The position numbers and the translations under genes were made by a program. Below the pieces are notes generated by a model, which was not told the origin of the DNA, did not search any database, and saw nothing but the letters and a program-made list of their open reading frames with translations. Positions 31,967 to 39,705 of a stretch of 64,000 nucleotides of DNA are shown piece after piece (the stretch's first letter is position 1; every line of letters begins with the position of its first letter). Location: assembly GCA_035651955.1 (NCBI GenBank), contig DASRES010000085.1, positions 1 to 64,000 of the forward strand. Reading direction: 5' to 3'. This DNA is from Acidimicrobiia bacterium (lineage in GTDB: Bacteria; Actinomycetota; Acidimicrobiia; IMCC26256; JAMXLJ01).

Positions 31967-33139
31967 CTAGTCCATCGGGACGTTGCGGACGATCCGGCCG
32001 TCGATGCGCTCGAAGATCTCGTCGAGGGTCGGGCCGGTGATCGTGAGCCCGTGGTTGCGCTGGCCGACGACCGCGTGCGACGGGTCGGGGTCGGCACGCA
32101 CGAGATCGGCGACCGCGTCCGCGAGCTCGAGCGTCCCGCACGGGTAGTTGATCTCGGTCGCGCGCACGCCGTCCATCCACGCGTGGACGTGCAGGATCGC
32201 GCCGACGTCGGGATGCTCGCGGTAGATCTTCCAGTGCTCGATCGCGTCGACCGACACGCGTCGCGGCGTGACGTTCGGCGGCACCGACAGCACCATCGCG
32301 CCGAGCCGGGGGTCGTACCCGCGCACGAGCAGCACGTGCTCGCCGACGACGCGCAGGTCGCCCTTGTCGACGCCGCTCGCGCTCATCCAGAACGCCGGGC
32401 CCGTCGCGCTCGACTCGACCGGGTCGCCCCGGAAGCGCGCGCTGACGTTGCCGTAGCTCAGCCCGCCGATCCCGTACAGCAGCTTCACGTGGCGCAGATC
32501 GCGCGGCGGCAGGATCTCCTCGATCGGGAACGCCGCCGGCAGCAGGTCGAGTGCCGCGAGACGCTCACCCGCGCGGCGGATCTGGCGAGTCTGCTCGTCG
32601 CCGTCCCACAGCTCGATGGGCAGGTCGTCGACGAACTCGTTGGCGATCACGAGCCGCGACATCGCGAGCGGCTCGACGCGCGCGAAGACGCGTTCGAAGA
32701 ACGCGGGCTCGTCGGCGCCGTCACGCTCGCGCACCGTGTAGGTCCCCTGCTCGAGGGTCACGAAGTGCGCGGCGCGCCCGTCCGGGCCGTCGCTCAGGAG
32801 GACGGCGACGTTGGCCAGCGCGCGCACGAGGACGGGATAGCCCGCGCGCAGCACGTCGTCCGGCGGCGCGGCGAGCGGCATGATCGCGACGACGAACGTC
32901 GGTGCCGCTTTGCGGCGATACGGCCGCGGCTTGGCGGGATCGACGTGGTGCAGCACGACGTGGACGTCGGGACCCGGCTCCGGGCACTCGCGGTAGCCCG
33001 CGTCGAGCATCCGTGCACGCAGACCTTCGGCGAACCACTTCGACAGCGGCTCGCCCGCGTCGCCGTTCCAGGCGAAGGTCCGGTCGTGCGCGGCGACCTC
33101 CACGTCGCCGCTCGCGGTCGGTCCGGCATCGATCGTCAT
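31967..33139 (-). CDS. Class II aldolase/adducin protein with extra N-terminal domain
   Basis: A 390-residue protein. The C-terminal half (about residues 215-390) is a class II aldolase/adducin fold with SYGNVSARF, FWMSASGVDKGDL, the metal His pair in AILHVHAWMDG and a third His in GQRNHGLTI, so Zn-dependent aldolase or dehydratase chemistry is likely. The N-terminal 210 residues form a domain I do not recognise, with VHVVLHHVDPAKPRPYRRK and a strand/helix look. The ATG at 33139 follows AAAGGGGGCGC. Convergent to the sulfatase gene. The fusion is unusual and the substrate unknown. Confidence 0.8.
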   Translation of the reverse strand: MTIDAGPTASGDVEVAAHDRTFAWNGDAGEPLSKWFAEGLRARMLDAGYRECPEPGPDVHVVLHHVDPAKPRPYRRKAAPTFVVAIMPLAAPPDDVLRAGYPVLVRALANVAVLLSDGPDGRAAHFVTLEQGTYTVRERDGADEPAFFERVFARVEPLAMSRLVIANEFVDDLPIELWDGDEQTRQIRRAGERLAALDLLPAAFPIEEILPPRDLRHVKLLYGIGGLSYGNVSARFRGDPVESSATGPAFWMSASGVDKGDLRVVGEHVLLVRGYDPRLGAMVLSVPPNVTPRRVSVDAIEHWKIYREHPDVGAILHVHAWMDGVRATEINYPCGTLELADAVADLVRADPDPSHAVVGQRNHGLTITGPTLDEIFERIDGRIVRNVPMD

Positions 33140-33262
33140 TGCGCCCCCTTTGCTGTACCCACCCAGGCTAGGAAAGAACATCCAGGCGTCGATACGGTGG
33201 CCGGTGTGCGCGACGACGTGCAGCCCTGGCCGGACGGCCGGGAGGGCGGAGCCGAGAGAGCC

Positions 33263-33811
33263 ATGGACATGCTGGACACGGCCGGCGACCAGGTCCTCGA
33301 GACGCCGCGGCTGCAGCTCCGGCCGCTCACGTCGGGTGACCTCGACGTCGTCGTGCGGATCCACACCGACCCGGAGCTGATGCGTCACATCCACCGCGGC
33401 GTCCCCCACACGGAGGACGAGTGCATCGTCGACCTGGCCCGCGCGCTCACGCACTGGCGTGACCACGGGTGCGGCCCCTTCGTCGTGACGAACCGCGACG
33501 GTGATCTCGTCGGCACGGTCGGGTTCGCGACACCCGAGTGGCTCCCGGAGGTGATGCCGGCGCGTGACGTCGGGTGGACGATCGTGCAGCGCCACCAGGG
33601 TCACGGCTACGCGACGGAGGCCGCGCGTGCCGTGATCGACTGGTACTTCGGGACGGCCGGCGACGACCGTCTGCTCGGCATCCACAACTCCGACAACCCC
33701 CGCTCCGGAGCCGTGATGCGGCGCCTCGGCATGCGGTGGTGGCGCCGGACGGCGCATCCGACGCTGGGGTTCCCGCTCGAGGTGTGGGAGACGACGCGCA
33801 CCGAGTGGTGA
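33263..33811 (+). CDS. GNAT N-acetyltransferase (RimJ/RimL-like)
   Basis: A 182-residue acetyltransferase. ETPRLQLRPLTSGDLD at the start, DVGWTIVQRHQGHGYATEAARAV (acetyl-CoA loop, given here in overlapping parts) and NPRSGAVMRRLGM at the end are typical of the RimJ/RimL type that modifies N-termini or small amines. The ATG at 33263 is chosen since the recognisable domain starts about 12 residues later. Divergent from the aldolase gene with 123 nt between them. Confidence 0.88.
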   Translation: MDMLDTAGDQVLETPRLQLRPLTSGDLDVVVRIHTDPELMRHIHRGVPHTEDECIVDLARALTHWRDHGCGPFVVTNRDGDLVGTVGFATPEWLPEVMPARDVGWTIVQRHQGHGYATEAARAVIDWYFGTAGDDRLLGIHNSDNPRSGAVMRRLGMRWWRRTAHPTLGFPLEVWETTRTEW

Positions 33812-33821
33812 CGCGCCCGCG

Positions 33822-35171
33822 TCAGCCGCGCGCGGGCTGTTGCAGCGTGGACGCGTACGGGACGAGCAGCGGGAGCAGCTCGAACCCCGGGTCGAGCTGC
33901 TCGGCGACGCCTTCGCACGTCATGACCGTCTTGAGCAGCAGCGCGAGCTCGTGCGGCAGTCGCAGGTGGTGACGGCGCACGACGGCGAGCATGTCGCCGA
34001 GCAGTGAGCGGATCTCGAGCTCCGCGAGCGGCTTGTCGCCGTAGTTGACGAGGAACTCCGCGAGATCGTCGCGCAGGGGTCGAGCGTCGTCGGCCGATGG
34101 CGCGACGCCGAGCTCGGCCATCGCCGCGGCGAGCGCGTCGGCATCCATGCCGACGAGCGCGACGAGCACCTTCCCGAGCGACTGGCGCGTGCTCGTGCCG
34201 ACGCGCCCGACCATGCCGTAGTCGACGAGCGCGACCGTTCCGTCCGGTTCGACGAACACGTTGCCTGGATGGGGGTCGGCGTGGAAGAACCCGTGCACGA
34301 ACACCATCTGGAGGTACACGTCGCAGAACCGGCGGGCGACCGCGGCGCGGTCGATCCCGTCTGCGTCGAGGCCGTCGACGTCGGTGATCTTGCGGCCGTC
34401 GATGCGCTCGAGCGTGAGCACCTCGGTCGTCGTGTGGTCCCAGTGGACGACGGGCACGTGCACGAGCCCGGTCGACGCGAGCTCGCGACGGATGTGGTCC
34501 GCGCTCTCGCCCTCGCGGCGGTAGTCGAGCTCGCCGCGCAGCGTCGTCGCGAACTCCTGCGCCAGCCCGACCGGGTCGTAGCGCGCCGCCAGCGACCACC
34601 GTCGTTGCGCGACCTCCGCGAGACGCGTGATCAGATCGAGGTCCTCGTCGACGATGTCGGTGATGCGCGGTCTCCGTACCTTCACCGCGACACGCGCGCC
34701 GTCGTGCAGCACGGCACCGTGCACCTGCCCGATCGACGCCGCCGCGATCGGCTCGCGCTCGAACGACGCGAACGCCTGGTCGACGGGGCGGCCGAGCGCC
34801 CGCTTCACGGTGCGGGCGACAGTCGTGTACGCGACGGGCGGGGCGGCGTCCTGCAGCCGCGTGAGCTCGTTCTCGTACGCGGGCGGGACGAGATCGGCGC
34901 GCGTCGACAGCAGCTGCCCGAGCTTGACGAACGTCGGGCCGAGGTCCTCCAGGGCCTCGCGGAGGTGCTCGGGCCCGGCGGTCTCGGCGTCCGTGTGGTC
35001 GTGACGCCGGACGAGGTGCTCGAGCCCGACGACGTCGACGAGGTACCCGAGGCCGTGGCGAGCGAGCACGCGCGCGATCCGCGCCGCGCGCTTGGTCGGA
35101 GACAGAGCGGAGGCGTGGTCGGAGACCGGGACGCCGGAGCGGTGTCGACCCGGCCGGCTCGTGTCCTTCAT
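33822..35171 (-). CDS. ABC1/UbiB-type atypical kinase
   Basis: A 449-residue ABC1 (UbiB/AarF/COQ8) family protein, an atypical kinase-like ATPase tied to isoprenoid-lipid handling. The family KxGQ motif is FVKLGQLLSTRADLVPP, the Ala-rich loop AAASIGQVH replaces the glycine-rich loop, VAVKVRRP carries the ATP lysine, HADPHPGN the catalytic loop and VDYGMVG the metal Asp. No terminal membrane helices are clear. UbiB supports ubiquinone synthesis in proteobacteria. Here the window encodes menaquinone synthesis, so a role in menaquinone or lipid traffic is inference. It follows xseB with a 4-nt overlap. Confidence 0.9.
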   Translation of the reverse strand: MKDTSRPGRHRSGVPVSDHASALSPTKRAARIARVLARHGLGYLVDVVGLEHLVRRHDHTDAETAGPEHLREALEDLGPTFVKLGQLLSTRADLVPPAYENELTRLQDAAPPVAYTTVARTVKRALGRPVDQAFASFEREPIAAASIGQVHGAVLHDGARVAVKVRRPRITDIVDEDLDLITRLAEVAQRRWSLAARYDPVGLAQEFATTLRGELDYRREGESADHIRRELASTGLVHVPVVHWDHTTTEVLTLERIDGRKITDVDGLDADGIDRAAVARRFCDVYLQMVFVHGFFHADPHPGNVFVEPDGTVALVDYGMVGRVGTSTRQSLGKVLVALVGMDADALAAAMAELGVAPSADDARPLRDDLAEFLVNYGDKPLAELEIRSLLGDMLAVVRRHHLRLPHELALLLKTVMTCEGVAEQLDPGFELLPLLVPYASTLQQPARG

Positions 35172-35404
35172 TCGCCGTCGTCGTCGGGCGCGGCGGCCTG
35201 CTCGAGGCGGGGTGCGAGACGCTCGACCCGCGCCTGCGCGTCGTGGATGCGCCGCTTCAGCTCGGTGACGAGCGCGGTCGCGCGCTCGAGACGCTCGGCC
35301 ACGACGTCGACGTCGACGTCGTCCGCTTCCAGCTCGCGCACGATGTCGTCGAGCTCGGCGAGCGCGTCGCGGTAGGCGAGCTCCTCGGGCGGCATCGCGG
35401 TCAT
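35168..35404 (-). CDS. xseB: Exodeoxyribonuclease VII small subunit
   Basis: A 78-residue helical protein with AYRDALAELDDIVRELEADDVDVD and the C-terminal coiled region of XseB, given in short: LDDIVRELE is the family core. With XseA it forms the nuclease that degrades single-stranded DNA to oligonucleotides. It overlaps xseA and the UbiB-like gene by 4 nt on each side, so the set is one operon. Length is normal. Confidence 0.92.
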   Translation of the reverse strand: MTAMPPEELAYRDALAELDDIVRELEADDVDVDVVAERLERATALVTELKRRIHDAQARVERLAPRLEQAAAPDDDGE

Positions 35405-36753
35405 CGCGCGCTCTGCTCGACGCGCGATCGCACCGCGCCCTGCGACAGGCGGGTCACGAGCTCGTCACCCGGCTGCAGCGTCGCGGCGTCGCGCACGAGG
35501 GTGCCGTCGGCTCGCCGCGTCAGGCTGAACCCTCTCCGGAGGATGCGTGACGGGTCGGCGCCGTCGAGGACCGCGTGGCGCCGGTCGAGCTCCGCGAGCG
35601 CGACGCGCAACGCCGCGACGGATCGCGCGCGCGCCTCGCTCGCGTACGCGTCGACCCTTGCCGACGCGCGGATCAGCGTGCTCGTCGCGGCGTGCTCGAC
35701 CCGGAGTGCCTCGTGCGCAGCTCGCGTGGCTTCTGTTCGCAACGCGCGTCGTGCCGCGACGTGCGCGCGCTCCTCGTGGAGGTGCACCCCGTGGCCGGCC
35801 GCCGCGAGGCGGTCGCGGACCGACGCGGTCACGCGCTGGGCCCGGTCGGTGACGGCGGCGGCCGCGGCACGTACCTCGTGCACGAGGCCGTGCGCCGCTG
35901 CCGTCGGCGTCGCGAAGCACCGGTGCGCGAGCTCGTCGGTTACGGTCCGGTCGTCCGTGTGGCCGATGCCGGCCCACACGGGAACCGGGCAGGTCGCGAC
36001 CGCACGCGCGACCCGCTCGTCGTCGAACGCGGCGAGATCGGCCTGGCTGCCTCCGCCGCGGACGAGGACGACGACGTCGAGGGCGGCGCCGCGCGCGTGC
36101 GCGGTGGACAGTGCGCGCACCGCACCCGCGATCGACACGGATGCCTGCGGGCCCTGCACCGTTGCGGCCGCGACCTCCACGTGGAACGAGAAGCCCGACG
36201 ACGCGAGCACGCCGCAGAAGTCGGCCTCCCCCTGCGTCCCCGGCGCCGCGACGAGGCCGACGTGCAACGGCAGCGGCGAGAGCTCGAGCGCGCGGTTCGC
36301 GTCCCACAAACCCTCCGCTCTGAGCGCCGTGCAGAGCTCCGCGCGCGCGAGGGCGAGGCGGCCGACGAGCGCGTCGACGTCGACGTCCTCCACCGTCAAC
36401 GCGAGCTGGCCGCCGTCCCAGACGTCGACGCGCGCGGCGACGCGGACCTCGCAGCCCTCGGTCAGCGCGACACCGGCGCGCTGGAGCCGTCGTCGGACGC
36501 GCGGCCACGTCGTCGACCAGCACACCGCCCGCAGCGTGGCGTCGCGCCCCCGACGCCCGCGTCCCGGATCGCAGAGTGTGAGGAAGAGATGGCCGCTGCG
36601 CGGGTTCTCCTTCAGGTCGCGAACCGTCCCGCGCACCCACACCCGACGCCCGAAGCGCGGTGCGAGGAGCCGCCGCACCGCGGAGTGGATCTCGCCGACG
36701 GTGAGCGTCGGGTCGGGCTCCGGACCGAGGTCGAGCTCGAGGCTGGTGTTCAA
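35401..36753 (-). CDS. xseA: Exodeoxyribonuclease VII large subunit
   Basis: A 450-residue XseA. The N-terminal OB-fold has VWVRGTVRDLKENPRSGHLF; the catalytic region has VLVRGGGSQADLAAFDDE, VWAGIGHTDDRTVTD and ATPTAAAHGLV, followed by long helices and the C-terminal LRRGFSLTRRADG. The start is a TTG at 36753 whose last bases overlap the TGA of the cupin gene, as no ATG or GTG precedes the OB-fold. Coupling of a DNA-repair gene to an enzyme gene through a TTG is odd but follows directly from the sequence. Confidence 0.9.
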   Translation of the reverse strand: MNTSLELDLGPEPDPTLTVGEIHSAVRRLLAPRFGRRVWVRGTVRDLKENPRSGHLFLTLCDPGRGRRGRDATLRAVCWSTTWPRVRRRLQRAGVALTEGCEVRVAARVDVWDGGQLALTVEDVDVDALVGRLALARAELCTALRAEGLWDANRALELSPLPLHVGLVAAPGTQGEADFCGVLASSGFSFHVEVAAATVQGPQASVSIAGAVRALSTAHARGAALDVVVLVRGGGSQADLAAFDDERVARAVATCPVPVWAGIGHTDDRTVTDELAHRCFATPTAAAHGLVHEVRAAAAAVTDRAQRVTASVRDRLAAAGHGVHLHEERAHVAARRALRTEATRAAHEALRVEHAATSTLIRASARVDAYASEARARSVAALRVALAELDRRHAVLDGADPSRILRRGFSLTRRADGTLVRDAATLQPGDELVTRLSQGAVRSRVEQSAR

Positions 36754-37211
36754 CCGACGAGCACGTTCGGGCGCGGCAGTCCCGCGGCCTCGCACAGCGC
36801 GTAGTACGCGGCGAGCGTGCCCGCGCCGTCGGTGACGCTCTCGACGTTGCCGTCCGCGTCGAGGTTCAGGTTGGCGCCGTACATCTGGAACCAGACGCGG
36901 GTGTCGTCCTCGATGCACTGCAAGGTGTGCACGGATCCCGCGGGCTCGTAGAGGAACGACCCCGCGCGGTTGACGTAGTCGTACTCCTTGTACTTCCACG
37001 CGCCCGCGGTCGTGTACCCGTACACCGGCCCGGTGTGGCGGTGCGTCTGCACCTCGAAGCCGGCCTGGAACACGTTCTCGACGATCCAGAGCCCCTCCTG
37101 CTCCTTCACCTGGATCACCTTGAGGAGGTTGCCGCCCCCGATCTCGACGAAGGGCAGCTCGTCGGCACCGATGTGGACGGCGGTGGGCGCCGCCTCGGCG
37201 AACGTCGTCAT
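36750..37211 (-). CDS. Cupin, 2,4'-dihydroxyacetophenone-dioxygenase-like
   Basis: A 153-residue single-domain cupin. Metal-binding first motif is VQTHRHTGPVYGYTTAG and the second is YEPAGSVHTLQ. Layout and sequence match proteins annotated as 2,4'-dihydroxyacetophenone dioxygenase family, which cleave an aliphatic C-C bond with Fe(II) and oxygen; many relatives have no proven reaction. The ATG at 37211 has GGGACTCCC upstream. Three perfect 22-bp direct repeats lie directly before the gene, suggesting strong specific regulation. The stop overlaps the xseA TTG. Confidence 0.82.
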   Translation of the reverse strand: MTTFAEAAPTAVHIGADELPFVEIGGGNLLKVIQVKEQEGLWIVENVFQAGFEVQTHRHTGPVYGYTTAGAWKYKEYDYVNRAGSFLYEPAGSVHTLQCIEDDTRVWFQMYGANLNLDADGNVESVTDGAGTLAAYYALCEAAGLPRPNVLVG

Positions 37212-37224
37212 CGGGAGTCCCTTT

Positions 37225-37287
37225 CTCTCGGCAAGCGCTTCGCGTCCTCTCGGCAAGCGCTTCGCACACTCTCGGCAAGCGCTTCGC
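37225..37287. repeat. Three 22-bp direct repeats with palindromic core
   Basis: CTCTCGGCAAGCGCTTCGC occurs at 37225, 37247 and 37269 with an exact 22-bp period, followed by a degenerate fourth piece. The centre AAGCGCTT is palindromic and resembles LacI-family operators. Two DNA turns separate the sites, so bound dimers would line up on one face upstream of the cupin gene. Confidence 0.85.
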
Positions 37288-37464
37288 GCGCTTTGCGCAA
37301 ACTCGGCGCGGCGATGCTTGCGCGCGTCGCTCGGCCTCGCGACGGTACCCGAACCCTCGGGGCAGGCGGCCGGGACCTACGATGACGGGTCACGGTTCGG
37401 TAGGGCAGGGGCTCGCCGTGCCGATCCACCCCGATCTGCGCCCACCATGATCGAAGGGGATCGC

Positions 37465-38610
37465 ATGACCTCGCACGCCCGACGTGTCGTCGTCGCGGTT
37501 GCCGCCGCGGTCGCGCTCGCGTCCTGCATGGGGAGCCACCCCTCGGCCCGCCCGCGGGCATCCTCGCCACCGACACCGCGCGCGACGGTGCCACTCCTGC
37601 AGGGGACGAGTCGCGCGGCGGCCGGTCCGCCCGTGTACGTGCACTACTACCTCTGGTGGACCGCGCAGCACTGGAGGGACAAGCTCGGCGCGGCGTACCC
37701 GATCGGCGCGAACCCGCTCCCGCTGCCCGGCGCGATGGGCGCGAACGGCTGCACCGCGACCGTCCGGTACCCGGGCGCCTCGATCGTCGACGTCCCCGCC
37801 GAGGGTCTCTACGACCAGGGCGACCCGGCGACGTTCGACCGGCACATCGCGATGGCCGCGGCCGCCGGCATCCGCGGGTTCGTCGTCGCCTGGCAGGGAA
37901 CGGGCGCCGCACAGCAGTCGCCGTCGGCGTCGGGGTACGACTCGCGTCTCGACCTGCTCGTGAAGCGCGTCGACGCGTACAACGCGACGCACGCGCAGCA
38001 CTTCAACCTCGCGCTCGGCATGTCCGCGTTCGGCGACTACCACCGTGCGTCGCCCGCGCTCGTGAACGACCTGACGTACTTCGCGAACCGCTACGGCAGC
38101 GACCCCGCGTTCGCGAACGACTTCTCCCCGCGCCCGCTCGTCATGATCCTCGACAGCCGCAAGTACACGGGGAGCCAGGTCAGCGACGTCGCCGGCGCGG
38201 TCGGGACCCGTCTCCTGCTCATCAGCGACGACACCGACTCCACGTGGTCACGTGACGGCCGCTACTTCGCGGGCGCGAGCTGGTACTGGTCGTCGCAGAA
38301 CCCGTACGACAACCCGCGTTCGGGGACGCAGCTGCGGAACCTCGCGTCGCAGGTCCACGCGGCGGGCAAGCTCTGGTTCGCGCCGTTCGCTCCCGGCTTC
38401 GACGCCGCCTTGAACGGGCATGCCGCGTGCACGCCGCGCGACGGGACCAGCACGCTGCAGAAGCTGTGGCAGGTCAACCGTCAGAGCCGGCCCGACGCGT
38501 GGTTCGGGATCAGCTGGAACGAGTTCGTCGAGAACACCTACATCGAGCCGTCCGTCGCGTACGGTAGCTCGACGCTCGACGCGCTCCACCAGCTGATCGC
38601 GCAGCAGTAG
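37465..38610 (+). CDS. Secreted lipoprotein, GH99/GH71-like glycosidase fold
   Basis: A 381-residue exported protein. A signal peptide with lipobox LASC (Cys21) ends at a Pro/Ser/Thr-rich linker. The mature part starts VYVHYYLWW and contains GFVVAWQG, LVMILDSRKY, GASWYWSSQNPYDN and WFGISWNEFVENTYIEPS, a Trp/Tyr-rich TIM-barrel pattern like GH99 and GH71 glycan hydrolases. The ending WNEFVENTYIEP is typical of these families. The substrate would be an extracellular glycan. The ATG at 37465 has AAGGGGATCGC before it. A perfect 22-bp hairpin follows the stop. Confidence 0.7.
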   Translation: MTSHARRVVVAVAAAVALASCMGSHPSARPRASSPPTPRATVPLLQGTSRAAAGPPVYVHYYLWWTAQHWRDKLGAAYPIGANPLPLPGAMGANGCTATVRYPGASIVDVPAEGLYDQGDPATFDRHIAMAAAAGIRGFVVAWQGTGAAQQSPSASGYDSRLDLLVKRVDAYNATHAQHFNLALGMSAFGDYHRASPALVNDLTYFANRYGSDPAFANDFSPRPLVMILDSRKYTGSQVSDVAGAVGTRLLLISDDTDSTWSRDGRYFAGASWYWSSQNPYDNPRSGTQLRNLASQVHAAGKLWFAPFAPGFDAALNGHAACTPRDGTSTLQKLWQVNRQSRPDAWFGISWNEFVENTYIEPSVAYGSSTLDALHQLIAQQ

Positions 38611-38619
38611 CCACGCGCG

Positions 38620-38664
38620 AGATGCGGCACTGACGTACGGAATCCGTACGTCAGTGCCGCATCT
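38620..38664. terminator. 22-bp perfect hairpin between convergent genes
   Basis: Arms 38620-38641 and 38643-38664 are perfect reverse complements of 22 bases around one base, followed by TTT on the plus strand. This is the strongest palindrome in the window, placed between the glycosidase-like gene and the cell-wall amidase gene. Confidence 0.8.
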
Positions 38665-38684
38665 TTGCGCGGGTGCGCCGCGGG

Positions 38685-39563
38685 TCAGCGACCGGCCACG
38701 AACGCCGCGAAGCCGTCCGCGAGCGCGACGGCCTCGCGTTGGCGGAACGCGGGGTCCTCGAGCAGCGCGGCGTCGGTCGCGTTGCGCATGTTGCCCGTCT
38801 CGAAGAGCACCTTCGGGACGTTCGACAGGTTGAGCCCGCCGAAGTCCCGTCGCTCGACGAGCCCGTTCGAACCGAGGTACGTGCTCGTCGGCATCCCGGT
38901 GGCGACGAACGCGTCGCGCAGGTCGACCCCCAGCCGCTTCGACGCCGCGTAGATGTCGTCGGTGTAGCCGGGGATCAGCGCGGGCGTGTTGACGTGGAAG
39001 CCGCGGCCGTTCGGCGGCCCGCCGTCCGCGTGGATCGAGATCGCGGCGTCCGCGTGGGCCTGGTTGCCGATCGCCGCGCGTGTGTCGATGCACGGTCCCC
39101 AGCCGTCGTTCGTGGTGCGCGTCATCACGACGTGCGCGCCGCGCGCGACGAGGACGTCGCGCAGGCGGAGGGCGACGTCGAGGTTGTACGCGGACTCGGT
39201 GTAACCGTCGGGCGTCTCGGTCCCGGTGTTGTCGCACGCGCGCGTCTGTGTGCCGATGAAGATCGGTCTCGCGATCTCCGCCGCGTGCGCGCCGTTCGCA
39301 CCGTTGTGGCCGGGGTCGATCGCGATCGTCTTCCCGGCGAGCGACCCGGACGCGGCCGGCGCGGGGTTCGTGCGCGTCGTCGTCGAGGGCGCGCGATTGG
39401 CCGTCGTCGCCGGTGCGGTCGTCGTCGTGCTCGTGGACGCGGTCGTCGTCGTGGTGGTCGCCGACGTGCTGGTCCGCGCCGTCCGGTGCTCACCGCTCCC
39501 ACCGCCGCAGGCCGCCGCCGCGAACGCGAGCGCGAGGAGCACGAGGACGGCGCCGCGCCGCAT
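38685..39563 (-). CDS. N-acetylmuramoyl-L-alanine amidase lipoprotein
   Basis: A 292-residue Amidase_3 enzyme that cleaves the bond between muramic acid and the stem peptide in the cell wall. The lipobox AAAC (Cys19) anchors it outside the membrane. A Thr-rich linker of about 45 residues follows. Zn ligands appear in IAIDPGHNG, a Glu in the middle and AISIHADGG; the catalytic Glu is in VLFETGNMRN. The ATG at 39563 is preferred because a typical signal peptide starts there, although the frame is open to 39785. It is divergent from the TauD-type gene, with a hairpin in the gap. Confidence 0.9.
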   Translation of the reverse strand: MRRGAVLVLLALAFAAAACGGGSGEHRTARTSTSATTTTTTASTSTTTTAPATTANRAPSTTTRTNPAPAASGSLAGKTIAIDPGHNGANGAHAAEIARPIFIGTQTRACDNTGTETPDGYTESAYNLDVALRLRDVLVARGAHVVMTRTTNDGWGPCIDTRAAIGNQAHADAAISIHADGGPPNGRGFHVNTPALIPGYTDDIYAASKRLGVDLRDAFVATGMPTSTYLGSNGLVERRDFGGLNLSNVPKVLFETGNMRNATDAALLEDPAFRQREAVALADGFAAFVAGR

Positions 39564-39598
39564 CGCACGACCGTACCCGCGCGCGAACCCCGACCTCC

Positions 39599-39633
39599 GG
39601 GAGACGAGCGGTCCTGGGCCCCGCTCGTCTCCC
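39599..39633. promoter_or_regulatory. 13-bp hairpin in a divergent promoter region
   Basis: GGGAGACGAGCGG (39599-39611) and CCGCTCGTCTCCC (39621-39633) pair perfectly with a 9-nt loop. It lies between divergent genes starting at 39563 and 39706, so it is not a normal terminator; operator or leader structure are possibilities. Confidence 0.45.
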
Positions 39634-39705
39634 AAAGGTCGCTCGGGGACGCCTGTCCCTCCTCGCGTGCGAAGATGACGGTCCGTCAGGAAGCGGGAGG
39701 ATGAC

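Noticed and set aside
33150-33262. Extended N-terminus for the GNAT gene
   Set aside because: The frame is open far upstream, but the added residues are Arg/Asp-rich shadow of the aldolase gene; the domain begins just after 33263.
37225-37287. CRISPR-like array
   Set aside because: Period is only 22 bp with 3-nt gaps, three units and no cas gene; operator repeats fit better.
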